Assembly: GCA_021732005.1 (NCBI GenBank)
Contig: JAKFVT010000063.1
Location: 1-64,000, forward strand
Length of the DNA stretch: 64,000 nt
Source of the DNA: Mycobacterium sp.
GTDB taxonomy: Bacteria > Actinomycetota > Actinomycetes > Mycobacteriales > Mycobacteriaceae
Reading direction: 5' to 3'
The translations under genes and the position numbers were made by a program. Positions 34,390-42,310 of the stretch are shown one piece after another. A model generated the notes under the pieces. The model did not search any database and had not been told where the DNA came from. It saw nothing but the letters and a program-made list of their open reading frames with translations. Position 1 is the stretch's first letter, and each line of letters begins with the position of its first letter.

Positions 34390-36015
34390 TCAGCCGGGAT
34401 CGGCTGCCTCCGAACCGGTTTCATCTACGGGATCCGTTGCGGCACTGGCGCTGAACCGAATCCGTAATTCCGTCTTCAGCACCTTGCCCGCGGGGTTGCG
34501 GGGCAACGCGTCGACGATCTCAAGTCCCTTGGGATGTTTGTACCGTGCCAGGCGTTCGGTCAGAAATTCGTCAAGTTCTTCCAGCCGCAGCGCGGCGGCG
34601 TTGATCGCGGCGACCGCCACCGGCACCTCACCCCATTTGGGGTGGGCCCGGCCGATGACCGCCACCTCGACGATCGCCGGGTGGGCGGCCAGCACGTTCT
34701 CGACCTCGGCGCAGTAGATGTTCTCGCCGCCGGAGATGATCATGTCCTTCTTGCGGTCGACCACCCAGATGTAGCCGTCGGCATCCGCGCGCACCAGGTC
34801 GCCGGAATGGAACCAGCCGCCCGCGAACGCCTCCGCGGTGGCCTGCGGGTTGTTCCAGTAGCCGGCCATGAGAGTTGGTGCGCGATAGACGATTTCGCCG
34901 ACCTCACCGACCGGGACGTCATTCATGTCTTCGTCGACGATGCGCGCGGCCACGGTCGGGATGACCTTGCCCACCGACCCGCGCTTACGGATCGCGTCGT
35001 CACCGAGGAGCATGCACGTCACCGGAGACATCTCGGTCTGGCCGAACGCGGCCAAGATCTTGCTGTCCGGGAACGTCTCCGACATCTCGCGCAGCAGGGT
35101 GTCCGACGCCGGGGCCGCACCCCAGGACAGCGCCCGCAACCGGATGTCGCGCGGCTTGGCCTTCTGCGCCGCGCAGACCGCCTGCCATTGGGCGGGCACC
35201 AGGAAGATGCCGGTGACCCGCTCGGCCTCGAGCACGTCGAGAAGCTGGCCCGGGTCGAATCCGCCCAGCGGGTGGATGACCGTCGGAGTGCCCAGCATCA
35301 GGCCGCCGAGGGTGTTGCCGATGCCGGCGATGTGGAACAGCGGAACCCCGATGAACCCGACGTCATTGTTGATGTCGGGGCCGGTGGTGTACATCCCGGT
35401 CATCGCCTGACCGGCCAGATTGGTGTGGGTCAGCACCGCGCCCTTGGGCCGCCCGGTGGTGCCCGAGGTGTACATGATCAGCGCCGGACTGTCGTTGGGG
35501 ATGTCCACCGGTTGGTGCTGCTCACCCTCTTCGACGATGAGGTCCTCGTAACCGAGCACCCCGTCCTCGGTCGCGCCGCCGGCGACGATCACCGCGGACA
35601 GCCCCGGCGCGAGGTCACGCACAGCCTTGGCGACGTCGGCGAGCACCGTTTCGGTGACCAGCACCGCCGCTTCGCAGTCCTGGACCAGGAACGCCAGCTC
35701 CGGCGGTGTCAGCCTGAAGTTGACCGGCACGGCGATCGCCCCGAGCTGGTTGGCGGCCAGGGTGGCCTCGACGAACTCCGGGCGGTTCAGCATCAGGATC
35801 ATCACCCGGTCGCCGAAGCCGACCCCGCGGCGACTCAGTGCGTCGGCGAGCTTGGTCACCCGGTGGTCGAACTCGGCCCAGGTGGTCGTGCGGCCCATGA
35901 ACCGCAGTGCGGTGGCGTCGGGCTGCATGAGAGCATGACGCGCCAGCTGGTTGGTCCAGTTCTGCCGGCGCGCCAGATACGGCTGCTCGGTCGTCACGGT
36001 CAGCTGGCTGGTCAC
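34390..36015 (-). CDS. fadD5: Fatty-acyl-CoA/AMP ligase FadD5
   Basis: 541 residues of the ANL superfamily. The P-loop-like motif YTSGTTGRPKG is at 182-192, GWFHSGDL at about 420 and the catalytic-lysine region NPAGKVLK at 508-514. It activates fatty acids as acyl-adenylates and CoA thioesters; as first gene of the mce1 operon it is thought to trap or recycle imported fatty acids. GTG 36015 is chosen at the point where family similarity begins; the frame runs on upstream. Its promoter region is shared with the divergent regulator mce1R. Confidence 0.93.
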   Translation of the reverse strand: MTSQLTVTTEQPYLARRQNWTNQLARHALMQPDATALRFMGRTTTWAEFDHRVTKLADALSRRGVGFGDRVMILMLNRPEFVEATLAANQLGAIAVPVNFRLTPPELAFLVQDCEAAVLVTETVLADVAKAVRDLAPGLSAVIVAGGATEDGVLGYEDLIVEEGEQHQPVDIPNDSPALIMYTSGTTGRPKGAVLTHTNLAGQAMTGMYTTGPDINNDVGFIGVPLFHIAGIGNTLGGLMLGTPTVIHPLGGFDPGQLLDVLEAERVTGIFLVPAQWQAVCAAQKAKPRDIRLRALSWGAAPASDTLLREMSETFPDSKILAAFGQTEMSPVTCMLLGDDAIRKRGSVGKVIPTVAARIVDEDMNDVPVGEVGEIVYRAPTLMAGYWNNPQATAEAFAGGWFHSGDLVRADADGYIWVVDRKKDMIISGGENIYCAEVENVLAAHPAIVEVAVIGRAHPKWGEVPVAVAAINAAALRLEELDEFLTERLARYKHPKGLEIVDALPRNPAGKVLKTELRIRFSASAATDPVDETGSEAADPG

Positions 36016-36113
36016 TGGTCTTCGTTGCCCTCTCAACAGTTCCGAATGGCGACAGTTCCCTATGTCGTAAAGGATGCGTGAACCCGGTGGCTGGAGAACG
36101 CAGGAATCGTTAT

Positions 36114-36125
36114 ATTTGATCAAAT
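36114..36125. promoter_or_regulatory. Palindrome, candidate Mce1R operator
   Basis: ATTTGATCAAAT is a perfect 12-bp palindrome in an AT-rich patch between fadD5 and the divergent GntR gene. GntR/FadR-type repressors bind such short palindromes. In M. tuberculosis Mce1R represses the mce1 operon from the same interval; the exact site here is inference. Confidence 0.55.
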
Positions 36126-36186
36126 CTGTTGTTGCTTGGGTCACACTATTGCTTGGCCGCTCGCCACACAAGTCCCCGGAGGTCAC

Positions 36187-36879
36187 GTGAACGCACCGGC
36201 TTCCACACGGGCCGGCAACCGCCGGGGCAGCCGTCGATCACAACTGTCCGACGAGGTCGCCGCGCACCTTCGCGAGGCGATCATGACCGGCGTGCTGCGG
36301 CCGGGGACGTTCATCCGGCTCGACGAGACGGCCGCCCGGCTCGAGGTCAGCATCACCCCGGTGCGGGAGGCGCTGCTGACGCTGCGCGGCGAGGGCATGG
36401 TCGCACTCGAGCCACGGCGCGGCTACGTGGTGCAGCCGCTGAGTCGCCAGGACATCGCCGACATCTACTGGTTGCAGGCGACCATCGCCAAGGAACTGGT
36501 GAGCAGTGCGGCCGACCGGCTGACCGACGAGCAGATCGACGAGCTCGAACGCGCGAACGAGGTTTTGGAGGCAGCGGTGGCCGACGGCGATCCGGCCACC
36601 GTGGGTGCTGCCGAGTTCGCCTTCCACCGGCTGCTCAACCGCGGGGCGGGCCGGATCAAACTGGCCTGGTTCCTGCTGCATGCCGCGCGGTACATGCCGC
36701 CGCAGATCTATGTCACCGACCCGTCCTGGGGCGAGACGGCGGTGGACACCCATCGCCGGCTGATCGAGGCGCTGCGCCGGCGCGACAAAGCCACCCTCGC
36801 GGATTTGTCCACGGAGGAGTTCAACGACGGTGTGCACCGGCTGCTGGAACAGCTCGAGCGCAACGGGATGTGGCGTTAG
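36187..36879 (+). CDS. mce1R: GntR-family repressor of the mce1 operon (Mce1R)
   Basis: 230 residues from GTG 36187, which has a GGAGG six bases upstream; an upstream in-frame TTG lacks one. The winged helix-turn-helix spans about 20-85 (LSDEVAAHLREAIMTGVLRPGTFIRLDETAARLEVSITPVREALLTLRGEGMV), followed by an FCD ligand domain (RQDIADIYWLQATIAKELVSSAADRLT). Orthologous position to Rv0165c, a fatty-acid-responsive repressor of the mce1 operon, to which it is divergent. Confidence 0.93.
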   Translation: MNAPASTRAGNRRGSRRSQLSDEVAAHLREAIMTGVLRPGTFIRLDETAARLEVSITPVREALLTLRGEGMVALEPRRGYVVQPLSRQDIADIYWLQATIAKELVSSAADRLTDEQIDELERANEVLEAAVADGDPATVGAAEFAFHRLLNRGAGRIKLAWFLLHAARYMPPQIYVTDPSWGETAVDTHRRLIEALRRRDKATLADLSTEEFNDGVHRLLEQLERNGMWR

Positions 36880-36892
36880 CCGACCGACGTGG

Positions 36893-37336
36893 CTACGAGC
36901 TCGTCGACAGCTGCTCGGCGCGGGTCTTGAGATTGTCGGCCAGGTGCTCGAGCACGTCGTTGATCAGCTTCTTGACCATCACCGCAGGCACCGGCAGGGA
37001 CACCTCGACCTCCAGGTCGACTGTCAGCAGGCTCGAGGGCCCCATCGCGACCACCGAGAACAGCTGATCCTGTTTGGTGAACACCTCGCCCTGCTGCAGC
37101 ACGGTCTGGATCTGACCCTCGCCGGGGTAGTAGACCGCCTGGATGAAGGTGCCCGACTGGCCCTGGATCTCCATGTCGAGCCGCAGCTGGCTGGGCCGGC
37201 CGTCGTCATAGCGGGCCAAGACATAGACGGCTTTGGCCTCGGGGTTCCATTCCGGATAGGTCTCGAAGTCGGCGACTATCCGAAGGATCGTGTCGGCATC
37301 GGCGTTGACTTCAACGGTCTTGCTGACGAGCGGCAT
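36893..37336 (-). CDS. SRPBCC (START-like) protein, Rv0164/TB18.5-like
   Basis: 147 residues forming a helix-grip fold: SKTVEVNADADTILRIVADFETYPEWNPEAKAV at the N-terminus and a long C-terminal helix (VMVKKLINDVLEHLADNLKTRAEQL). Such proteins bind hydrophobic ligands. The location beside the mce1 locus matches Rv0164. TATGAT is six bases upstream of the ATG, fitting a leaderless mRNA started in the 19-bp gap after the TetR gene. Confidence 0.88.
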   Translation of the reverse strand: MPLVSKTVEVNADADTILRIVADFETYPEWNPEAKAVYVLARYDDGRPSQLRLDMEIQGQSGTFIQAVYYPGEGQIQTVLQQGEVFTKQDQLFSVVAMGPSSLLTVDLEVEVSLPVPAVMVKKLINDVLEHLADNLKTRAEQLSTSS

Positions 37337-37355
37337 CGGCCGATCATATCGGGCC

Positions 37356-38015
37356 TCAGGCGGGCGCCTTCTTGGCCGCGCCCGCCACGTCGGGCATGCC
37401 CAGCGGGGATTCCACCCGCACCGTCTCGTCCCGAATCAGGCCGCGCAGCAATGCGGTACTGAATTCGGCGGCGATCTCCTTGGCGGTGCGCCGGCCGTCC
37501 GGTCGCAGCCACCGGTAGGCGCCCAGCGTCATGCCGATGTAGCCCAGGGCCACCACGTGCGTATCGCACTCGAAGAACTCACCGCTGGCGATCCCGCGGT
37601 CGATCAGACCGTGCACGTGCTCGTAGACCTGGGTTTCCTTCTCCCGGACCTCGGCGACCTGCTCTTCGGTGAACCACTCGGTGATGTAGGGCGCCTCCTG
37701 GAAGTACACCGCCGCACCCTCGGGGTTCTCGGCGATGTTCGTCAGCAGCCGCACGGTGTATTGGTAGAGCGCTTCACGGGCGGTCCAGGACGGATCGTCG
37801 TGCACGGCTTCCAGGGTGTTCTCGGCAGCAGTGCGGTAGATGTCGAACAGGATCAGCGACTTGCTGGCGTAATAGTGGTAGACCGTCGCCTTGTTCAGGC
37901 CGACCACATCGGCGACGTCATCCATCCTGGTTCCGTGATAGCCGCGCGCGGCGAAGAGCTTGGTGGCGACGGCCAGCAGCTCTTCGCGCCGGGTCATCCC
38001 GTTCTCGGATGCCAT
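37356..38015 (-). CDS. TetR-family regulator (Rv0158-like)
   Basis: 219 residues. Helix-turn-helix at about 8-55 (REELLAVATKLFAARGYHGTRMDDVADVVGLNKATVYHYYASKSLIL), then an all-helical ligand domain with the TetR C-terminal pattern of acyl-CoA or fatty-acid responders (AENPEGAAVYFQEAPYITEWFTEEQ). GAGGACACC precedes the ATG. It may bind the quasi-palindrome about 75 bp upstream. Neighbouring genes of lipid metabolism suggest a lipid ligand; this is inference. Confidence 0.88.
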   Translation of the reverse strand: MASENGMTRREELLAVATKLFAARGYHGTRMDDVADVVGLNKATVYHYYASKSLILFDIYRTAAENTLEAVHDDPSWTAREALYQYTVRLLTNIAENPEGAAVYFQEAPYITEWFTEEQVAEVREKETQVYEHVHGLIDRGIASGEFFECDTHVVALGYIGMTLGAYRWLRPDGRRTAKEIAAEFSTALLRGLIRDETVRVESPLGMPDVAGAAKKAPA

Positions 38016-38086
38016 GGTGTCCTCGCTTGTCCTGTGCCGGCGCCAGCCGGCACGGCGTCATTTTGTTCGCCGACGACGTCGGCTCT

Positions 38087-38105
38087 CTATCAACTGGTTG
38101 GATAG
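38087..38105. promoter_or_regulatory. Quasi-palindrome, candidate TetR operator
   Basis: CTATC-AACTGGTTG-GATAG has outer arms CTATC/GATAG and an inner CAAC-TG-GTTG, offset by one base. It lies between the tetR gene and the rightward small ORF/ltrA genes and could serve both. Confidence 0.4.
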
Positions 38106-38183
38106 TTTAATGACCGGTGTCGCGGTTGCGGCCCGCGGACTAGACTCCGGTTCTATTGCGGTGACGCTCAGGAGGTGCGAGGG

Positions 38184-38294
38184 ATGGATCCGAATCCGGA
38201 CTATGACGCGAGCGACGAGGTCGAGTACTTCTTCAGCTGGTTGCCCTGGGCGCTGCGCGGTGTCTACCCGCCACCCGCGTACCCGCCGGTTTAA
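38184..38294 (+). CDS. 36-residue ORF with a perfect ribosome site
   Basis: The peptide starts MDPNPDYDASDEVEYFFSWL and ends WALRGVYPPPAYPPV: an acidic head, an aromatic core and a Pro/Tyr-rich tail. AGGAGG at 38170-38175 lies eight bases upstream of the ATG, one of the best ribosome sites in the window. It ends 20 bp before the ltrA start. No signal peptide and only a short hydrophobic centre. It may be a small membrane-associated partner of the LtrA protein or a translational leader; family unknown. Confidence 0.6.
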   Translation: MDPNPDYDASDEVEYFFSWLPWALRGVYPPPAYPPV

Positions 38295-38313
38295 TCACCG
38301 CTGAACCGCACCT

Positions 38314-39462
38314 TTGCCGGCCGGCCTGCGGGCGATGCTCGCCCGCGACCCCGATGAACCGCACCGCGCGGCCAGCTCACTAGAGCTTCTGTTCGACCTC
38401 GTCTTCGTCGTCGCCGTATCCCAGTCTTCCGGTGCGCTGCACCATCTTTGGGAGGAACAGCACTTCGTCTCAGGCTTGGCGTCCTACGCGATGGTGTTCT
38501 TCGCGATCTTCAACGCCTGGATGAACTTCACCTGGTTCGCCAGTGCCTACGACACCGACGACTGGCTCTACCGGCTGACCGTGTTCGTGCAGATGGCCGG
38601 TGCCCTGGTGATCGCCGCGGGCGCGCAGAGCGCGATGTTGTCCAACGACTTCGGGGCCATCGTCGCCGGGTACGTGATCATGCGGGTGGCTACGGCCGCG
38701 CAGTGGATCCGGGCGGCGATCAGCGATCCGCAATACCGCGGCACCTGCGTGCGGTACGCAGTCGGCATCGTCATCGTGCAGGTGCTGTGGGTGTCCTGGT
38801 GGTTCCTCGACGGCCCGGTCTGGTTGTTCCCGGCGCTGGCGCTGGCTGATCTGTCGGTGGCGCTGTTCGCCGAGCGGTACCGGGCGACGGCTTACCACCA
38901 CCATCACATCGCCGAACGGTACGGGCTGTTCACCCTGATCGTGCTCGGCGAATCGATTCTGGCGGCGGCCAATTCGATCATCGGCGGGCTGTCCAACGAC
39001 GATGCGCGGCTCGGCCTGATCCTGGTCGCGGTCTGCTCACTGGCGATCGTGGCCTCGATGTGGTGGATCTATTTCGACCGTCCGCAGCACCACCAGACCG
39101 CGACGAGACGCCGCTCGTTCTATTGGGGTTATCTGCACTACTTCATCTTCGCCTCGGCCGCGGCGTTCTCAGCCGGGGTGGAGGTCATCGTCGCCGAGCA
39201 TCTCGGCGAGGGCCACCTGCCGCATACGGTGGCGGGCCTGACGCTGACCGTCCCGCTGGCGGTGTTCCTGCTGACGACGTGGCTGGTGCTCGACGCCGGC
39301 CGGCGTGACGTCGTCCAAAGCGCCTGCGTGGTGATGCTGACTATCGCGATGGTGGCCGCGGCGCTGCTGCCCGAGCCGACGGTCGCTGCGGCCCTGATCA
39401 TGGTCGCCGCGGCGGCGCTGGTCAGCTGGCGGCACGCGGCCGATAAGCTTGCGCACTTGTGA
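38314..39462 (+). CDS. Low-temperature-requirement A (LtrA)-family membrane protein
   Basis: 382 residues with about ten membrane helices. LRAMLARDPDEPHRAASSLELLFDLVFVVAVSQ at the start is the LtrA signature; HHHHIAERYGLFTLIVLGESIL at about 197-218 is the second. The biochemical role of the family is not known. A TTG at 38314 is used because homologues have a few residues before the R-D-P motif; ATG 38335 is the alternative, and neither has a good ribosome site. The stop overlaps the thioesterase start (GTGA). Confidence 0.87.
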   Translation: MPAGLRAMLARDPDEPHRAASSLELLFDLVFVVAVSQSSGALHHLWEEQHFVSGLASYAMVFFAIFNAWMNFTWFASAYDTDDWLYRLTVFVQMAGALVIAAGAQSAMLSNDFGAIVAGYVIMRVATAAQWIRAAISDPQYRGTCVRYAVGIVIVQVLWVSWWFLDGPVWLFPALALADLSVALFAERYRATAYHHHHIAERYGLFTLIVLGESILAAANSIIGGLSNDDARLGLILVAVCSLAIVASMWWIYFDRPQHHQTATRRRSFYWGYLHYFIFASAAAFSAGVEVIVAEHLGEGHLPHTVAGLTLTVPLAVFLLTTWLVLDAGRRDVVQSACVVMLTIAMVAAALLPEPTVAAALIMVAAAALVSWRHAADKLAHL

Positions 39463-39929
39463 GCGACTGGACAACGACCGCGGCCCGCCCGCACGAGATG
39501 CGGCTGCGGCTGGACTCCTACCCCGTCATCGGCGCCGTCGAGGCGCGTTACGGCGACATGGATTCCAACGCCCACCTCAACAACCTGGCGCTTGAGGCGA
39601 TGCACGAGAACGCCCGGGCGACCATGAACCGCAACCTGTTTCCCGATATCTACGACGTGACCACCCGGCGGCTGCGCCTGGTCACCTCTCAGAACGCGGT
39701 GCACTTCCTCGCCGAGGCGCACTGGCCGGGCACCATCGAGACCGGCGCCGGGGTCGGGCGGGTCGGGCGTACATCGTTCGTCGCGTCGACCGGACTGTTC
39801 GTCGACGGGCGTTGCGTCGGGGTGTGTGACACCGTGCTGGTGCTGCTCGGCGACGACGGACCGGTCCCGATTCCCGACGACGCGCTGACGGCGCTGGAGA
39901 CCGTTCGGCTCGGTACGCCGCGGACATAG
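39459..39929 (+). CDS. Hotdog-fold acyl-CoA thioesterase (Rv0163-like)
   Basis: 156 residues. VEARYGDMDSNAHLNNLALEAMHENARA is the 4HBT/hotdog catalytic segment, with Asp (GDMD) and Asn/His (NAHLNN) near the active site. Members hydrolyse short to medium acyl-CoAs. GTG start coupled to ltrA by a four-base overlap. Rv0163 occupies a similar place beside Rv0164 in M. tuberculosis. Confidence 0.83.
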   Translation: MSDWTTTAARPHEMRLRLDSYPVIGAVEARYGDMDSNAHLNNLALEAMHENARATMNRNLFPDIYDVTTRRLRLVTSQNAVHFLAEAHWPGTIETGAGVGRVGRTSFVASTGLFVDGRCVGVCDTVLVLLGDDGPVPIPDDALTALETVRLGTPRT

Positions 39930-39957
39930 GCGGCGTCAGCTGAGGGTTTGACGACTG

Positions 39958-41169
39958 TCAGTCTCGCTCAGCAGGAATATCGCCGTCGGGCACCGTCACG
40001 ATGACTGTCGTGCCGCCACCGACCGTGTCGATCAAATGCACCGAACCGCCCATCGCTTCGACACCGACCACCAGGGACGACAGCCCGATGTGCCCTTCGG
40101 CGACCTTCTCGTTCAGAACGGCCGGGTCGAAGCCGACGCCGTTGTCGACCACGCGCAGCACCAGCGAATCGGCCTCGTGATCCAGCTCCACCCGCAGCCG
40201 GGTGGCCCGAGAGTGCTTGTGCGCGTTGGCCAATAGCTCACGAGCCGCGCGGTAGAGCAGGGCTTGTGCCGCTGGCTTACCGACTTCTTCCACCGCGCAG
40301 TCGATGGTGACGTTCCAGCGCCGCTCGTACTGGCCGACCAGTTCACGCAAGGCTGCACCCAGGCCGACCTGGGCCAGCACCTGGGGATGCAGCGTGGAGA
40401 CGGCGCTACGCAGCATGTTGATGGCGTCCTGCAGGGCGGTGTCGACCCGTTCGAACCCGATGTCGGAGGGTTGTTCGCGCAGGTCCTCCAGATCCAGCCG
40501 GGCGGCCAGCAGGTTCTGCAGCGGCCCGTCGTGGAGCTGTTCGGACAGTTGCCGGTTGTTGCGCTCGTCGGCCTGCATCGACTCCGACACCAGCCGGCGG
40601 CGCACCTCGAGAAGCGACCGCACCCGGGCCCGGCGGCGGGCCAGCACCAGGCACAGCGCGGTGGTGGCCAGCGCCAGCCAGGCCAGGCAACCGACCTGGA
40701 CGTAGACGACGTTGGGCAGGCCCATGGTGTCGTCGCGCTTGGAGTAGATGATCCAGGCGACCAAGTATCCGACCGCCGTGCTGGCACCGATCAGCGCGGT
40801 GATCTCCGGGCGGTCCAGGAACGCGACGGTGATGGGGATCAGGAAGAAGATCGGCAGCAGCCAGCTCGTCGCGCCCCCGGAGGCGACGCACATCGCCAGC
40901 ACCGCCACCACGTCGATGGCCGTCGAGGCCCAGCCGAACCACCACTGCAGCGGCCTGCGAACCACGACGGTCAGCCATATCGCGGCGGTGGCGGTGTAGA
41001 CGATCAGCACCGACCAGTACACGGCGGGCAGCCAGTGGTCGACGCCTTCGATCCACACCAGCAGCCCGATCAGCACGATCAGCGGCAGCCGCAGGACGGC
41101 CGCGACCCGGACCGGCTCGGTGCCCAGGAAATCGGCCGCGCGGCTCAGCGGGGCCGGCAGATTACTCAA
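39958..41169 (-). CDS. NarL-type sensor histidine kinase
   Basis: 403 residues. Six membrane helices fill about 22-175, with little extracellular sequence, so the signal may act in or at the membrane. HisKA_3 dimerisation domain at about 200-270 with His213 (EQLHDGPLQ); HATPase_c at about 300-395 with N-box ELLANAHKHSRA and G-box VVDNGVGFDP. The TTG start overlaps the response-regulator stop by eight bases, so regulator is translated first. Divergent from a two-peptide operon. Confidence 0.92.
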   Translation of the reverse strand: MSNLPAPLSRAADFLGTEPVRVAAVLRLPLIVLIGLLVWIEGVDHWLPAVYWSVLIVYTATAAIWLTVVVRRPLQWWFGWASTAIDVVAVLAMCVASGGATSWLLPIFFLIPITVAFLDRPEITALIGASTAVGYLVAWIIYSKRDDTMGLPNVVYVQVGCLAWLALATTALCLVLARRRARVRSLLEVRRRLVSESMQADERNNRQLSEQLHDGPLQNLLAARLDLEDLREQPSDIGFERVDTALQDAINMLRSAVSTLHPQVLAQVGLGAALRELVGQYERRWNVTIDCAVEEVGKPAAQALLYRAARELLANAHKHSRATRLRVELDHEADSLVLRVVDNGVGFDPAVLNEKVAEGHIGLSSLVVGVEAMGGSVHLIDTVGGGTTVIVTVPDGDIPAERD

Positions 41170-41806
41170 GCAGTCCCCGCCGCATCGCCTCGGCGACCGC
41201 CGCTGCCCGGTCCCCCACGCCCAACTTCTCGTACAGCCGCTGCACGTGGGTCTTGACCGTGGAGGGCGCCAGGAACAACGCCTCGGCGATCGCCGGGATG
41301 CTGCGTCCGCCGGCGATCATGCCGAGCACCTCGCGTTCCCGTGAGCTCAGCGACGGCCCGGACGGCTCGGCGCGGCGGCGGATTTCGACAGCCAACCCGG
41401 ACGCCAACCGGGGCGCCAGAACGTCGCGGCCCTTCGCGCAGTCCAGCACCGCGTTGACGATCTCGGATCGGCTGGAGTCTTTCGGCAGGTAGCCGGCCGC
41501 ACCCTGTTGCAGCGCGTGATAGACGATTTCGGCGTCGTCGTGCGCGGAGACCAGCAGCACCCGGGTCGACAGTTCGTCGCGGCGCACGGCGGCAGCCACC
41601 TCGGCGCCGTCCATTCCGGGCATCCGGTAGTCGAGCAGCGCGACGTCGGGCTTGTGTTCCTTGATCGCCGCCAGCGCCGACGTTCCGTCCTCGGCTTCGG
41701 CTACCACCTCGACCTCGCCGCTGCCCGACAGCGCCCGAACCAGTCCGTCGCGGAACAGCGGGTGGTCGTCGCCGACGACGACGCGCACCTTTCGGTTATC
41801 GGACAT
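41162..41806 (-). CDS. NarL/LuxR-type response regulator
   Basis: 214 residues. Receiver domain 5-125 with acidic pair Asp13/Asp14, phospho-acceptor Asp59 (VALLDYRMPG) and Lys in GYLPKDSS; LuxR helix-turn-helix at about 150-210 (LSSREREVLGMIAGGRSIPAIAEALFLAPSTVKTHVQRLYEKLGV). Partner of the kinase encoded just downstream. Two 13-bp direct repeats lie in the divergent promoter region and are likely binding sites. Confidence 0.93.
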   Translation of the reverse strand: MSDNRKVRVVVGDDHPLFRDGLVRALSGSGEVEVVAEAEDGTSALAAIKEHKPDVALLDYRMPGMDGAEVAAAVRRDELSTRVLLVSAHDDAEIVYHALQQGAAGYLPKDSSRSEIVNAVLDCAKGRDVLAPRLASGLAVEIRRRAEPSGPSLSSREREVLGMIAGGRSIPAIAEALFLAPSTVKTHVQRLYEKLGVGDRAAAVAEAMRRGLLE

Positions 41807-41840
41807 GCCAGGAGCTTCCCACAGGGGTCCACCGATCGGG

Positions 41841-41889
41841 GGACAAACAGTTCATCCCTCGCAGGGGCCTATCAGCGGACAGACAGCTC
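41841..41889 (+). repeat. Two 13-bp direct repeats, candidate response-regulator sites
   Basis: GGACAAACAGTTC (41841-41853) and GGACAGACAGCTC (41877-41889) match at 11 of 13 positions and are 36 bp apart. They lie between the regulator gene and the peptide operon. A possible -10 GATAGT at 41903-41908 would put the second repeat over the -35 region and the first near -67, as for a NarL-type activator. Confidence 0.5.
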
Positions 41890-41954
41890 CCGACCTGCGC
41901 GGGATAGTCGATTCATCGCCGAAAACCATCGGCAGCGGAAGCAAGGAGACGGAC

Positions 41955-42122
41955 ATGGACCGCACATTCACACGTCGCTTCACCACCGCCCTGGCGGGTC
42001 CCACGCTCGCGGTGGGCGTCCTGGCCGGAACCTTGATCGTCGACACCCCCGCAGCGAGCGACACCATGGGCCTGAGCCTCGCCTCGGCCTCCTCGACCGG
42101 ACCGGTCGACATCCACCTGTAA
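41955..42122 (+). CDS. 55-residue exported peptide precursor
   Basis: Starts MDRTFTRRFTTALAGPTLAV and ends SSTGPVDIHL. A basic N-region, hydrophobic core (about 12-28) and TPAAS cleavage area form a signal peptide; the RR pair resembles but does not fully match a Tat motif. The mature peptide would be about 20 residues. AAGGAG at 41943-41948 is six bases upstream of the ATG. First gene of a two-gene mini-operon divergent from the two-component system and closed by a strong terminator. Family unknown. Confidence 0.75.
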   Translation: MDRTFTRRFTTALAGPTLAVGVLAGTLIVDTPAASDTMGLSLASASSTGPVDIHL

Positions 42123-42166
42123 CTCCACTCAGCAGCCGCGAAACTGCGCGAAAGCGAGGAGGTCAG

Positions 42167-42220
42167 ATGAGCACCACCCGTCACCCGTCCGCGAGATCCC
42201 GGAGGTTTATTGGTCGCTAA
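42167..42220 (+). CDS. 17-residue basic peptide ORF
   Basis: Encodes MSTTRHPSARSRRFIGR, strongly basic with five Arg and one His. GAGGAGG at 42156-42162 sits four bases upstream of the ATG. It follows the 55-residue gene by 44 bp and ends 18 bp before the terminator hairpin. It may be a peptide product or a leader whose translation affects the RNA. No homologue is recognised by eye. Confidence 0.6.
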   Translation: MSTTRHPSARSRRFIGR

Positions 42221-42238
42221 CCCTCTTACTCCACATGA

Positions 42239-42279
42239 CAACGAGGCCCTCCCTATGGTCATAAGGGAGGGCCTCGTTG
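42239..42279 (+). terminator. Strong intrinsic terminator of the peptide operon
   Basis: Perfect 16-bp arms (CAACGAGGCCCTCCCT) around a nine-base loop, followed by TTGTTTAG. The U-rich side faces right, so it ends the peptide transcript just before fadE2. Confidence 0.9.
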
Positions 42280-42297
42280 TTGTTTAGACGGGTGTCA

Positions 42298-42303
42298 TAT
42301 CGT
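42298..42303 (+). promoter_or_regulatory. -10 element of fadE2
   Basis: TATCGT seven bases before the ATG at 42311. The same hexamer and spacing occur before the TetR gene at 53358. A -35 (TTGTTG, 42277-42282) would overlap the 3' arm and tail of the terminator. Confidence 0.5.
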
Positions 42304-42310
42304 GGCGGTC

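Noticed and set aside
36016..36186. N-terminal extension of FadD5
   Set aside because: The extension would cover the operator region and lacks family similarity; the GTG at 36015 fits known family length.
41838..41859. DosR-like box upstream of the peptide operon
   Set aside because: GGGGAC and a CCC-rich half are present, but the spacing and central bases do not fit the DosR palindrome; the direct repeat explains the region better.
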